In this document: in pieces, positions 25,730-34,342 of the stretch
Position numbering within the stretch: position 1 is the first letter of the stretch
How the letters are laid out: each line of letters starts with the position of its first letter
Assembly (NCBI GenBank): GCA_018668635.1
Contig: JABJCN010000224.1
Location: forward strand, 1-41,474
Direction: 5' to 3'
Length of the DNA: 41,474 nucleotides
Source: Opitutia bacterium
GTDB taxonomy: Bacteria > Verrucomicrobiota > Verrucomicrobiia > Opitutales > JABJCN01
Program-made: the position numbers and the translations under genes
Notes under the pieces: generated by a model
What the model was told of the DNA's origin: nothing
The model's database searches: none
The model's input: only the letters and a program-made list of their open reading frames with translations

Positions 25730-26272
25730 TTGATACCTACACGTATTATATTGTCAAACCTGCCTTTTAGGAAATTTCACACCAAAATATTTCTTTTGAA
25801 CTCTACATTTTCAGACGAATCTCCTCTTGATGACCCCGATCGCCGTCGACTTCCACCACTTTTACGAAAGGCATGGTACAGTATGAATCAGGCATTTCGC
25901 CGTCGATTATCCGGGGAAGGGATAACACCGGATCAGTTTACTGCATTGCGGTGGTTGGCGGAAAAGGAAGGTACGCAAATCACGCAGAAAAACCTGACAG
26001 ACCTTATGAGTAGTGATCCCAACACAATTGCTTCCCTTGTTAAGCGCATGGAGGATTCGAATTTGCTAATGCGTGAAGTCTCCAAGAAGGATCGTCGGGC
26101 CAATCACCTTAAATTAACTCAATCTGGCAAGACAGTTCATAAACGTGCTCGTCAATTGGCTATCGAATTGCAGGAGGAAGTCCTCTGTGATCTTTCTGGG
26201 AGCGAGTCAGATCGTTTCCTCCGGTTACTCGAAAAAGTGGCTATTGCTGCGGCTGAATCCGTTCGACGTTAA
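25730..26272 (+). CDS. MarR-family transcriptional regulator
   Basis: A winged-helix repressor of up to 180 residues. The core runs from 'LPPLLRKAWYSMNQAFRRRL' (dimerisation helix), through 'ITPDQFTALRWLAEKEG' and the recognition helix 'LTDLMSSDPNTIASLVKRMEDSNL', to the wing 'REVSKKDRRANHLKLT'. All parts are intact. The start is uncertain: the frame opens with TTG at 25730, another TTG lies at 25796, and the first ATG (25883) would cut into the fold, so a TTG start is likely and 25796 is the more economical choice. The gene is divergent from the 22-kb minus-strand run. Many MarR proteins are released from DNA by aromatic carboxylates, which fits a cluster with a chorismate lyase; that link is inference. 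Confidence 0.9.
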   Translation: MIPTRIILSNLPFRKFHTKIFLLNSTFSDESPLDDPDRRRLPPLLRKAWYSMNQAFRRRLSGEGITPDQFTALRWLAEKEGTQITQKNLTDLMSSDPNTIASLVKRMEDSNLLMREVSKKDRRANHLKLTQSGKTVHKRARQLAIELQEEVLCDLSGSESDRFLRLLEKVAIAAAESVRR

Positions 26273-26299
26273 GCTGCCAATACAGAACTCTCGCTTACA

Positions 26300-26331
26300 T
26301 CTCAAAGAATCCAACAGTAGTTTATTTGAGA
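26300..26331. terminator. Possible bidirectional terminator between convergent genes
   Basis: TCTCAAA at 26300-26306 pairs with TTTGAGA at 26325-26331 around an 18-base loop, followed by a short CTTTT. It lies between the stop of the MarR gene and the stop of the cupredoxin gene. The loop is long and the T-run short, so this is weak. Confidence 0.22.
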
Positions 26332-26358
26332 GAGCCTTTTAACATACCTTGGTCTAAA

Positions 26359-28326
26359 CTAGTGTTCCTCCCAATTCTCCGTGCTATAGTTAAAGAAATA
26401 TAGGGGAGAAGTCGAAGTTTCAAGAAAGTAAAGCCACCCTCCTCCATCATTTGTAAGGTTTTTGCGAAATATATTGGGGTATGTTGAGGAGTTGGTGAAA
26501 AGCCATCCCATGTTTTCAGTATAGAACCAACCATTGACCATTGGGTTGTTTTGGCCACTCCCACTGTTTGGTGGCGTCGTTAGTGATTCCTCGGAAAGGT
26601 CAGAAATTGAGTTGGCAATATTTGGGTCAAGTCCATTTTGGTTTTCGAAAACGCTGGTGAATCCATCGGCGTCAGGGTCAAGAATTTTGTTTGCCATTTC
26701 CTCCGGAGTGTTGGCGATGCTTGGACTCAAACCAAAAAGATGCTCAAGGTTATCCGTGAATCCATCATTATCTTGATCTGTTGCGCCAGCCCCCCCTAGG
26801 TCAGTTGGGGGATTTTGAGTCATTGGATCCAGACCGAATAGGGTTTCTAGTTCGGTGGTGATACCGTCTCCATCTGGGTCAATCAGTAATTCCGCAAACT
26901 CACTAGGGAGATTCGCTGATTTCGGCTCGGATCCCTGCGCTGTTTCAAGGATATCTGATAATCCATCGCCGTCAGAATCAATGATGAATGTATTCGTTTC
27001 GGTCGGGCTGTAGAGAGCTGCTTTATTGGCGAGTTCCCAACTGTCGAGTAGCCCATCATTATCCTTGTCTCCAGTATTGGAGTTGAAATCCTCTAAAGTT
27101 GTGGCTGTATTGGGGTCCTGCCCATTTGCTTCTTCTTGATGCGTGGTAAATCCATCATTATCAGGGTCAATGACCTTGATGGCAATTTCTGTGAAATTAG
27201 TTTCCTTTTCGGGGTCTGTTTCCAGTTCAACTTCTTTTTCTGAGGTGATGCCATCACCATCCGGATCAACAATTTGCTCGGCAAAGGCTTGTACAAGCGA
27301 AGATGATGACGGATCGAGCCCATCAACAATGATGCCATCTTCATCTGTGTCTAGAACGGCTCTTGCAAAGACCTCGTTTGAGGTTGCAACGTCCTTGTCG
27401 GTTCCTATGGATATTTCTAATCCGTCCGAGAATCCGTCTTCATCTGTATCCGGTGCCACTACAAGATTAGCGAATTCGAGCTTTGTGTTTTGGACTGCGG
27501 GGTCTAGCCCTTCTTGTGAGTTTTCCAAAAGGGTTGTAAATCCATCTTCGTCTGGGTCGACAGTGGCGATAGCCAAGCTGGTTTCTGATTCTGCTATTGC
27601 TGGGTCGAGCCCCAATTTCTCCTCTAGGGAATTAGTGATGCCATCTTCATCTGGGTCAATCAACTTAGTAGCTGCTTCCAGCAATGTAGTTTCTGCCTCA
27701 GGGTTAAGGTTGTTAGCGTTTTCGAGTGCATCAGATAGACCATCACTGTCGGAGTCTGCTGAAAAGGAGTTGGCAATTTGCGGGTCACCACCAGACAAGA
27801 ACTCAAGTATATTATTGGCTCCGTCTCCATCGGGATCGAAATCTGCATCATCAGTATTTGAGTCGAGTCCATTCGCTGTTTCCCAGTCGTCCGGCATGCC
27901 ATCAGCATCCGTGTCGGATGTTCCAACGACGTTAATGGCATTTCCCATGCCATTATGCGCTGAGCAATAATAGTACAGCGTACTTGGCGTTCCGACTGCT
28001 ATGGTTATTTCAACAAAACCAGAACTTGACTGGCTATTTATAACACCCGTAGTGTATTCTCCCTCGGTTGATGCTCCACCTCCATCATCTGTACTAAAGA
28101 AAAACGGATGATCAGCGGTAGTGATCCCATCTAATTTAAAGCGGTAGGTTTCCCCCAAAGCGAAAGTCAGGCTGGGTGCTTCGATGCTATTAAGCCGATA
28201 AGCCAGTCCTCCACCTGTTTTATCACCGACAGTCACGATGAATTCGGTGGTGGCAGAAAATATGTGCAGGGGCAGCAGAATCAGAGTCAATATATTGGGG
28301 AGGAGTGGAATGGGGACTTGCTTCAT
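26359..28326 (-). CDS. Secreted cupredoxin-like domain fused to 14 TSP3-type calcium repeats
   Basis: About 655 residues from the ATG at 28326, which gives a clean signal peptide (MKQVPIPLLP..LHIFSA); an upstream ATG at 28362 is less likely. The first domain, about 120 residues, is a cupredoxin: His in 'TADHPFFFSTDD', then 'LYYYCSAHNGMGN' supplying Cys, His and Met for a type 1 copper site. Its wording resembles a cupredoxin-like module that I recall from marine phage and plankton proteins. Fourteen DxDxDGxxxxxE calcium-binding repeats follow at roughly 45-residue spacing. The C-terminus (about 60 residues) is the Trp/Tyr-rich 'GWFYTENMGWLFTN' to 'ENWEEH' domain common in Opitutae. The protein probably acts at the cell surface; copper binding and function are untested. 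Confidence 0.85.
   Translation of the reverse strand: MKQVPIPLLPNILTLILLPLHIFSATTEFIVTVGDKTGGGLAYRLNSIEAPSLTFALGETYRFKLDGITTADHPFFFSTDDGGGASTEGEYTTGVINSQSSSGFVEITIAVGTPSTLYYYCSAHNGMGNAINVVGTSDTDADGMPDDWETANGLDSNTDDADFDPDGDGANNILEFLSGGDPQIANSFSADSDSDGLSDALENANNLNPEAETTLLEAATKLIDPDEDGITNSLEEKLGLDPAIAESETSLAIATVDPDEDGFTTLLENSQEGLDPAVQNTKLEFANLVVAPDTDEDGFSDGLEISIGTDKDVATSNEVFARAVLDTDEDGIIVDGLDPSSSSLVQAFAEQIVDPDGDGITSEKEVELETDPEKETNFTEIAIKVIDPDNDGFTTHQEEANGQDPNTATTLEDFNSNTGDKDNDGLLDSWELANKAALYSPTETNTFIIDSDGDGLSDILETAQGSEPKSANLPSEFAELLIDPDGDGITTELETLFGLDPMTQNPPTDLGGAGATDQDNDGFTDNLEHLFGLSPSIANTPEEMANKILDPDADGFTSVFENQNGLDPNIANSISDLSEESLTTPPNSGSGQNNPMVNGWFYTENMGWLFTNSSTYPNIFRKNLTNDGGGWLYFLETSTSPLYFFNYSTENWEEH
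26640..27920 (-). repeat. Array of 14 TSP3-like calcium-binding repeats within the cupredoxin protein
   Basis: Each unit has a DPDxDG-type calcium loop, an acidic 'LE' turn and 'GLDP', then a linker of about 20 residues with 'ANxxxEFA'. The unit around 27300-27350 is shortened: its loop runs straight into 'IVDGLDP', dropping the usual helix turn. Antisense reading frames over this array are by-products of the periodic sequence. Confidence 0.85.
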
Positions 28327-28451
28327 GTATTTATTGAAAAATGAAAAGCAAGGCAGCGTCAACGGGAATCCAAAGATCTATTTGGACTTGATAGGGTTTC
28401 AAGATTGGAGTAGCCTTTTAATCTTAGCTATTCTATTTAGTGCGGCGATAG

Positions 28452-31400
28452 ATGCAACCCCGTAGATATACCTTGCTCCCACTGGTTGTTTTACTTCTGG
28501 CCCTTGGATTCAGTTTGACTAAGGCGCAGGCCATTTCTGCCCCCTCGGTTGGATTGCTTATATCGGAGCTTATGTACAATCCGCAAGGTTCTGATGATTT
28601 TGAGTATATAGAATTCTACAACGCAGGAGTATCATCTCTAAATCTTGCTGGCTACAAACTCGTTAAAGACGAGAAGGGGGATGGATTAGACTATACTTTT
28701 GGCGAAGAGATTTTGCAATCAGGTGAGTTTATTGTGGTTGTTGAAGATAATGTCCAGTTTGCCAAACGGTACTTGAGCGTTGATTCACCTTATTACTACG
28801 AAGGACTTAGAGTTGCTGGCCAATGGAAGGGGGGCTTGGGTAACAGTGGTGAGAAGCTTCAAGTTCAAAATGCGGAAGGTGAACTTATTATTAAATTCAG
28901 CTATGAGATCGCAGTAGGTTGGCCTCAACTTGTACGCGGTATGGGAAGTTCTCTTGAGTTGGTGGCCCCCGTGGCTGTTCCCGCAACCCTTCAGGATCGT
29001 GAGAAATATTTGGAGTCTACTCGCAACTGGTATGCTAGCAGCGAATTTCACGGGAACCCTGGTCGTAAGGGTCAACACCCTATTCGTAGCGTAGTTATCA
29101 ATGAGGTGCTGGCTAATACGGATGGGCAGATCACTGACTCGATAGAACTCTACAATGCAGATTATACCGATATTTCCATAGGTGGTTGGTTCCTGAGTGA
29201 CTCCGCCTCATTTGATAAGTTTCGTATACCTGCCGGAACGGTAATCCCATCAAGAAGTTTTGTCTCCTTTAATGAGAAGCACTTTAATCCCAATGGTGAA
29301 TGGAATCCCAATGCTGGTGTGCCATCTGCAAAGGAATTTTCCCTGAGTGGCTCCAAGGGGGATGATGTTTGGCTTGTTGAGGCGGATGGACAGGGGAATG
29401 CCCTGCGGGTTCTCGACAAGGTTGAGTTCGGGCCTTCACGTAGTGGGGTGTCTTTTGCCCGCTGGCCGGACGGAGAACCCGGGTTTTATCCATGTGCATC
29501 TCTGACTTTGGGGTCGTCAAATGCTGTGCCTCGGGCTGGGCCTGTCGTTATATCTGAATTCCAGTATAATCCCGGGAATATGATCAATGCAGATGATTTA
29601 GAATTTATTGAGTTACACAATTCCGGCCAGATGGAAGAGAGTCTTGAGGCTTGGGCGCTTGAGGGTGGGGTGGAGTTCCTTTTTCCTGCTGGAACACTTT
29701 TAAAATCTGGTAGTCACCTTCTTGTTGTTGGTTTTGACCCCCTTGACCCTGCGTTTATGGAAACATTCCGTGACTACTATGATCTTGATGTTTCCGTGCA
29801 GATTCTTGGGCCTTGGAAAGGAGGTTTGAGTAATAGTGGTGAGGCTTTTTCCCTTAGACGCCGTGACATTACAGCAGTTAAACTTCTTGATGACAAAACT
29901 GGCGAATCCTTCTATCCCTTGGTTATTGAAGACGTTGTTTTGTACTCCGATGATGGGAAATGGCCAGACAGGGCCGATGGTAAAGGACCTTCCTTGGAGC
30001 GACTTGATTTATCCATCTGGGGTGGGGACCCAGGCAATTGGCGCGCCAGCAAGGAGTTTAAGGGTAATCCAGGAAATTTTGGGTCGGGTACTGGTAACCA
30101 TGTGGTTATCAATGAAGTTCTTTCCAATAGTGGGATTTCAGATGGATCAAAAATCGATGAGTATGTCCTAAACGGGAATTACCCGTCGCGTCCCGCAGAT
30201 GTGCCCACTGATTTCGTGACTCAATTCATTGGCTCGATGAAGGCTCAGCCATTTCACTTCAGTCTCCTTCATCTTGCTGGCCCGGATGTTTCAGGGCATT
30301 CCTCTGGTTGGGGGAGCGACGCATATAAATCTGCCATTGAAGGTATGGATGCAGAACTTGGCCGCATATTTGATATGGTTGATAATACTCCTGCTTTGCA
30401 AGGGAAGACGGCCTTGATTCTCACTACTGATCATGGCGGTGGAGGCGGATGGTTAATGGGCCATACTCTCGCAACCCACCCGGATAACTTCACTATTCCA
30501 TTCTACGTATGGGGCCCAGGTGTTGCCGAGTCAGATCTTTATGCTCTCAACTTATCCACGAGGTCTGATCCTGCTGCGAATGATAATCCAGTCTATTCAT
30601 TGGAAACGCCAACACTACCAATTCGTAATGGAGCACTAGCAAATCTGGCGCTCAGTATACTCAAGCTACCACCTGTGCCAGGGTCATGGATTAATGCCAA
30701 TCAGGACCTTATGGTCGGTGATCCTTCAGGGATTGAGTTTGTCATTGGAGTTAGTGTGGATGGCCTTCGGCCCAAGGAGATTCAAGAACTTGGAGAGGAA
30801 AAATTACCAAATCTTTATCGCTTTCGAAAGGAGGGGGCATGGACAGACAACGCTCGTACAGATGTCACGCATACCGTTACCCTTCCCAACCATACATCCA
30901 TGATCACCGGACGAGGCGTTCAAGACTCTGATGGTGGTGGGCCGGGGCATAGACAAACAATTAATTATTATTCCACCGGGACCCTTCACCAGAATATTGG
31001 AGGTATTCATATGGCCAGCATTTACGATGTGGTCCATGACAATGGCCTTCGTACAGGACTCTTCGCGAACAAGAGCAAGTTTAATCTCTTCAAAGCCAGC
31101 TATGAAAATGTGGATACCGGCATATCTGACTCCATCGAACTCTTCAACCCGACCGGGGGAGACGTGGACCTTGGCGGGTGGTTCCTAAGCGATTCCGAGA
31201 AAAACCTTAAAAAGTATCAAATCCCGGCAGGTACTATTTTAAAGGATGGCGATTATCTTGTTTTCAACGAAAAAAATTTCAACTCCGGTTATGGGACAAA
31301 TCCAACCGACTTTGCCTTAAGTGGGTCCAATGGAGATGAGGTTTTCCTTAGCCAGGCTGATTCAGCCGGGGACCTGATCCGCTTGGTGGACAGCGTTGAT

Positions 31401-32426
31401 ATTGGTCCTTTACCCGAGGGGGGCACCCTTGGTCGTGATTCTAGTGGGAGTGGCTCTTTTCGTGCCCAGGCTGAACCGTCCCTTGGTTATCGGAATGGTG
31501 AGTACCGGGTTGGTGATCTTGTGTTAAATGAAGTAATGTATCTTCCGGATGGGTCTGACGACCTCGAATATCTGGAGCTTTACAATACGGGTGGCGAAAC
31601 CATCTACTTGGATAATTGGGCTCTTGAAGGCGTAGGGGAATTTATATTTCCCCAAGGTCAGACTCTTGGTCCAAGGAGCCTGCTTGTCCTACTGAGATTT
31701 GACCCAACATCTTCGGCTAATATTTCTCGTAAAATTGCATTTGAGGCGGCTTACGGAATTACGGTTGGAAGCCAGTTTATTGGAGGCTATCCGGGCGGGC
31801 TGGGTAATTCCGCCGACGAATTGAAAATTTCGCGACCTGGGGAACGGTTCTTTTCGGAACCGGATCGTTTTCCCATTTACCTTGAGGATGAGATTGCCTA
31901 CGCAAACCTTGCCCCTTGGCCAAAACTGCAACCGGGTCAAACTCTTCACCGAACGAACCCGAATGGGTGGGGGAGTAGTGCGGCGCACTGGTCTGCCGGC
32001 CCACCTTCTCCCGGGGGTCTTGCAGTTCAGGAAACCTTCGCTGATTGGGCTGCGTCAAGGCTTCCCTCCGTACAGGATCCCAAGGCGGAAGAAGATTTAG
32101 ATTTGGACGGCTTATCCAACTTACTGGAATTTGCCTTGGGCTTGAACCCTGCAACAAACGATGTGGGTTCCTTGCCTTTTATCGAAAATGCGGCTTTTGA
32201 CGGTCTGGTCACAATGGTGTACCAACTGGATCGTGCTGCCGCCGGCATTGATTTGCGAATTGAGTATACCAAGGGTCTTGTATCGGGATGGAAGGACTTG
32301 GCTACTTCCGGTTTTGTGATTCAAGATGAGCTTCTTGGCCTTGAAGGAACTATTGAAAAACGAAGGCTACTACTACCCGCTTCAGAGAAAATTCTATTCC
32401 TTAGAATCTTGATTGACCACCAGTGA
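28452..32426 (+). CDS. Multi-lamin-tail-domain secreted protein with an inserted, circularly permuted phosphodiesterase
   Basis: A 1,324-residue protein with a signal peptide (MQPRRYTLLPLVVLLLALGFSLTKAQA). Lamin-tail domains begin near residues 35, 212, 363, 550 and 1021 ('INEVLANTDG', 'SIELYN', 'GGWFLSDS' motifs). The fourth is interrupted after 'VINEVLSNSG' (residue 560) and resumes at 'ISDSIELFNPTGG' (887). The intervening 327 residues are a type I phosphodiesterase/nucleotide-pyrophosphatase domain with its halves swapped. First comes the C-terminal half (D612, H616, D660-H661 and H671, ending 'LPPVPGSWINANQDL'), then the N-terminal half (D770 in 'SVDGLRP', nucleophile T810 in 'VTLPNH'). 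All catalytic residues are kept. The C-terminus (about 1194-1324) has the verrucomicrobial 'DLDGLSNLLEFALGLNP' motif. It probably acts outside the cell on phosphoesters. Confidence 0.88.
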   Translation: MQPRRYTLLPLVVLLLALGFSLTKAQAISAPSVGLLISELMYNPQGSDDFEYIEFYNAGVSSLNLAGYKLVKDEKGDGLDYTFGEEILQSGEFIVVVEDNVQFAKRYLSVDSPYYYEGLRVAGQWKGGLGNSGEKLQVQNAEGELIIKFSYEIAVGWPQLVRGMGSSLELVAPVAVPATLQDREKYLESTRNWYASSEFHGNPGRKGQHPIRSVVINEVLANTDGQITDSIELYNADYTDISIGGWFLSDSASFDKFRIPAGTVIPSRSFVSFNEKHFNPNGEWNPNAGVPSAKEFSLSGSKGDDVWLVEADGQGNALRVLDKVEFGPSRSGVSFARWPDGEPGFYPCASLTLGSSNAVPRAGPVVISEFQYNPGNMINADDLEFIELHNSGQMEESLEAWALEGGVEFLFPAGTLLKSGSHLLVVGFDPLDPAFMETFRDYYDLDVSVQILGPWKGGLSNSGEAFSLRRRDITAVKLLDDKTGESFYPLVIEDVVLYSDDGKWPDRADGKGPSLERLDLSIWGGDPGNWRASKEFKGNPGNFGSGTGNHVVINEVLSNSGISDGSKIDEYVLNGNYPSRPADVPTDFVTQFIGSMKAQPFHFSLLHLAGPDVSGHSSGWGSDAYKSAIEGMDAELGRIFDMVDNTPALQGKTALILTTDHGGGGGWLMGHTLATHPDNFTIPFYVWGPGVAESDLYALNLSTRSDPAANDNPVYSLETPTLPIRNGALANLALSILKLPPVPGSWINANQDLMVGDPSGIEFVIGVSVDGLRPKEIQELGEEKLPNLYRFRKEGAWTDNARTDVTHTVTLPNHTSMITGRGVQDSDGGGPGHRQTINYYSTGTLHQNIGGIHMASIYDVVHDNGLRTGLFANKSKFNLFKASYENVDTGISDSIELFNPTGGDVDLGGWFLSDSEKNLKKYQIPAGTILKDGDYLVFNEKNFNSGYGTNPTDFALSGSNGDEVFLSQADSAGDLIRLVDSVDIGPLPEGGTLGRDSSGSGSFRAQAEPSLGYRNGEYRVGDLVLNEVMYLPDGSDDLEYLELYNTGGETIYLDNWALEGVGEFIFPQGQTLGPRSLLVLLRFDPTSSANISRKIAFEAAYGITVGSQFIGGYPGGLGNSADELKISRPGERFFSEPDRFPIYLEDEIAYANLAPWPKLQPGQTLHRTNPNGWGSSAAHWSAGPPSPGGLAVQETFADWAASRLPSVQDPKAEEDLDLDGLSNLLEFALGLNPATNDVGSLPFIENAAFDGLVTMVYQLDRAAAGIDLRIEYTKGLVSGWKDLATSGFVIQDELLGLEGTIEKRRLLLPASEKILFLRILIDHQ
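30131..31111 (+). other. Permuted phosphodiesterase insert inside lamin-tail domain 4
   Basis: The insert is about 981 bases (327 codons, frame preserved). Removing it restores a continuous lamin-tail domain ('VLSNSG' to 'ISDSIELF'). Joining its ends restores natural phosphodiesterase order ('SYENVDTG' to 'ISDGSKIDEYV'). Both junctions share the residues Ile-Ser-Asp and a short DNA match of the form GGNATNTCNGA. The internal joint between old C- and N-termini lies near 30711-30735 (LMVGDPSGIEFVIG). Endpoints are uncertain by a few codons. Confidence 0.8.
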
Positions 32427-32473
32427 TTGGTTGTTGATTTCTCTTTTTTTACCTACAACTTGTGTTTGATTTT

Positions 32474-32665
32474 ATGAAAGAATACAAAATTATCAGTCAA
32501 GAAGATGACACCACGTTCCAGAGACTGGATAAGGAGGAGCTGGAAAACAAACTTAATTCTCATGCTCAGGATGGTTGGCGATTGCACTCCGTAACTTGCG
32601 GTCAGGTGACTGGTGGGTCACGCCACAACGAGTACATCGTTTTCCTCGAGCGGGATACTGATTAG
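32474..32665 (+). CDS. DUF4177-like small protein
   Basis: A 63-residue protein from the ATG at 32474 (an in-frame GTG at 32462 would add four residues). It has the DUF4177 pattern: a short strand 'MKEYKIISQ', a helix 'DKEELENKLNSHAQDGWRLHSVTC' containing the conserved GW, and a last strand 'HNEYIVFLERD'. No function is known for the family. It follows the lamin-tail gene by 47 bases on the same strand and converges on the cyclase-fold gene, with 15 bases between the stop codons. Confidence 0.78.
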   Translation: MKEYKIISQEDDTTFQRLDKEELENKLNSHAQDGWRLHSVTCGQVTGGSRHNEYIVFLERDTD

Positions 32666-32680
32666 TTGGAATATCCCAAT

Positions 32681-34198
32681 TTAGCTATTCTTGAGCGCAG
32701 TAGCACCTTTCCTGTACTTGTCGTCACCGGTGTTCTGGAGGTAGCGGTAGTATATTTCCAGCATCAGTATACAAAGCGTGGTGGTGTAGACCTTTCCCTC
32801 GACACTATCCTTGTCTGGTCCATGACCGTGTTTCCCCCAGTCTTTCCATGATCCATCAGGACTTTGATTCTTAACCACTGCGTCTTGAAAAAAGCGGTTC
32901 CAGTCGCGCCATGCACCGCCTCCTTTTTGGAAACAGGCCTGTGTGTGATAATACCAGCCGTATTTATTGAAATGTTCCCCTGGTTCTTCGTATTTCCCGT
33001 AGGTATTAAGTATGAAATCGACACCAGAATTAATTTCCTTGGTGTATTTCTTGGGGTCCCACATCTGCATCGCCAGAACGCCAACACCGGTCAGGGAAAT
33101 TTTATCCTGTGGCCCACGATAGCCAAATCCTCCGTTGGGACCGCGCACACGCTTCATGTTTTCCATGGCTTTGTCCATGGCACTTCCCAGTCCTGGGAAT
33201 TCAAGGCCTGTTAGTTTTGCGACCTTGAGCGCCTGCATCTGCCAGCCGGCCACGGAAGTGTCGCTACCTGATCCTCTGTCCCCATAGGAGTAGTCCCACC
33301 CACCGTCCTTACATTGTTTGTCAACGATCACCTTGACCGAATTACGCAGTGCCTTGTCGATGCCGGGGATTTTTGGTCTAAAGTTCTTTGTTACAATGTA
33401 AGCCTCGCCAAGCGCATATGCGGCAATACCAGTTTCGTATGCAGGCTTCTTTGAATACATTTTTCCGCCAAGTTTTTCATTTAAATCCAGAAGGTATTTG
33501 ATTCCCTTGACTACATTATCCCCGTAATCAGGAGAATCCTGTTTCTCACAGTGGCCTAGATAAGATAATAAGGTGAGACCAGTCATCGCCGCCTTGTATC
33601 CTGTCCCCCATGAACCATCATCATTCTGCACGGTTTTTAGCCATTTGAGGCCTTTAACTACAGCTTCTTCGGTAGATTCCTTCCCCCCTTCGCGTTTCAG
33701 GCGGCGCAATCTGTCAGCCTTGTCGCAACGACTGCCCATGATCTTGGGCATCTTGATGTTTAGGTTCATTCCGCCCATGTCGCCCAAATCCATGTTCATT
33801 GCAGTGCCGGCAATACCGACGTCTACATTTTCACCTTCGCCTGTATCCACCTTAAAGTCTACCGTCTCCATCTGGATATCCGATATGTTCTGGGCAACGA
33901 TCGGGGTGCTGATACTTGCAGCACTGGTTTGCTTCTCGAGCTGCTTTTGCTTTACCTGTTGCTGTTGCTCTTCCTGCTCCTCCATGACTGTGGTTGGAGC
34001 AATTGCATATTCAATTGGCTCTTCCTCATCTTCCATGACTGCAATAACAATAAGGGTGGCGATTAATAGGATCACCGTTGCTGATGCGACGCTGATGCCC
34101 CAGGCAAGAATCATGGCCTTGTCGACCTTCGGGCCATCCTTGCGGAAATAATCCTTTGGGCCTTCCTCAAGGGGTTCTTCTTCGTATTCTTCACTCAT
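32681..34198 (-). CDS. Membrane-anchored prenyltransferase/squalene-cyclase-fold repeat protein
   Basis: About 505 residues from the ATG at 34198 (MSEEYEEEP). A longer frame from 34267 is open but adds an unconvincing leader. Residues 1-30 are acidic, then a single membrane helix (ILAWGISVASATVILLIATLIVIAV), a Gln-rich probable coiled coil (EEQEEQQQQVKQKQLEKQ) and a Gly/Met-rich linker. From about residue 175 come alpha/alpha repeats with QW-like turns: 'QNDDGSWGTGY', 'CKDGGWDYSY', 'GPNGGFGYRG' and 'SPDGSWKDWG'. These match the toroid fold of squalene cyclases, but the DxDD catalytic motif is not seen, so enzyme activity is doubtful. Such proteins are frequent, of unknown function, in Planctomycetes and Verrucomicrobia. 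The gene is divergent from the giant protein. Confidence 0.82.
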   Translation of the reverse strand: MSEEYEEEPLEEGPKDYFRKDGPKVDKAMILAWGISVASATVILLIATLIVIAVMEDEEEPIEYAIAPTTVMEEQEEQQQQVKQKQLEKQTSAASISTPIVAQNISDIQMETVDFKVDTGEGENVDVGIAGTAMNMDLGDMGGMNLNIKMPKIMGSRCDKADRLRRLKREGGKESTEEAVVKGLKWLKTVQNDDGSWGTGYKAAMTGLTLLSYLGHCEKQDSPDYGDNVVKGIKYLLDLNEKLGGKMYSKKPAYETGIAAYALGEAYIVTKNFRPKIPGIDKALRNSVKVIVDKQCKDGGWDYSYGDRGSGSDTSVAGWQMQALKVAKLTGLEFPGLGSAMDKAMENMKRVRGPNGGFGYRGPQDKISLTGVGVLAMQMWDPKKYTKEINSGVDFILNTYGKYEEPGEHFNKYGWYYHTQACFQKGGGAWRDWNRFFQDAVVKNQSPDGSWKDWGKHGHGPDKDSVEGKVYTTTLCILMLEIYYRYLQNTGDDKYRKGATALKNS

Positions 34199-34301
34199 GG
34201 GAATATTTGGATAGGGTTTTTCTCTCTCTTCAATAAACCTCCAGAGAATGAATTTGTAAAGTAACAATATTTTTCTGGAGCAGATTGGTTATGGTTTCAG
34301 G

Positions 34302-34342
34302 AATTTCACAAAATGATTTGCCAGAGGCCATCAGATGAAATT
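34302..34342. repeat. Nested inverted repeat in the divergent leader
   Basis: AATTTCA at 34302-34308 pairs with TGAAATT at 34336-34342, and GCC/GGC and GAT/ATC elements pair inside. It could be a protein-binding site or an RNA hairpin in the leader of the cyclase-fold gene. Pairing was judged by eye. Confidence 0.35.

Noticed and set aside
26640-27920. CRISPR-like regular repeats
   Set aside because: The period is codon-based and degenerate, the units encode calcium loops in one frame, and there are no identical direct repeats with unique spacers.
27143-27970. Plus-strand open frame of 275 codons rich in Ser and Pro
   Set aside because: It lies exactly antisense to the TSP3 repeat array, and its composition is the mirror of that periodic coding sequence.
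30131-31111. Two broken genes caused by a simple frameshift
   Set aside because: The frame is continuous through all joints and every catalytic residue is present, so a rearrangement explains the order better than decay.
32652-32677. GGGATA/TATCCC inverted repeat at the convergent gene ends as a terminator
   Set aside because: It has only six pairs, a 14-base loop that includes a stop codon, and no T-run on either side.
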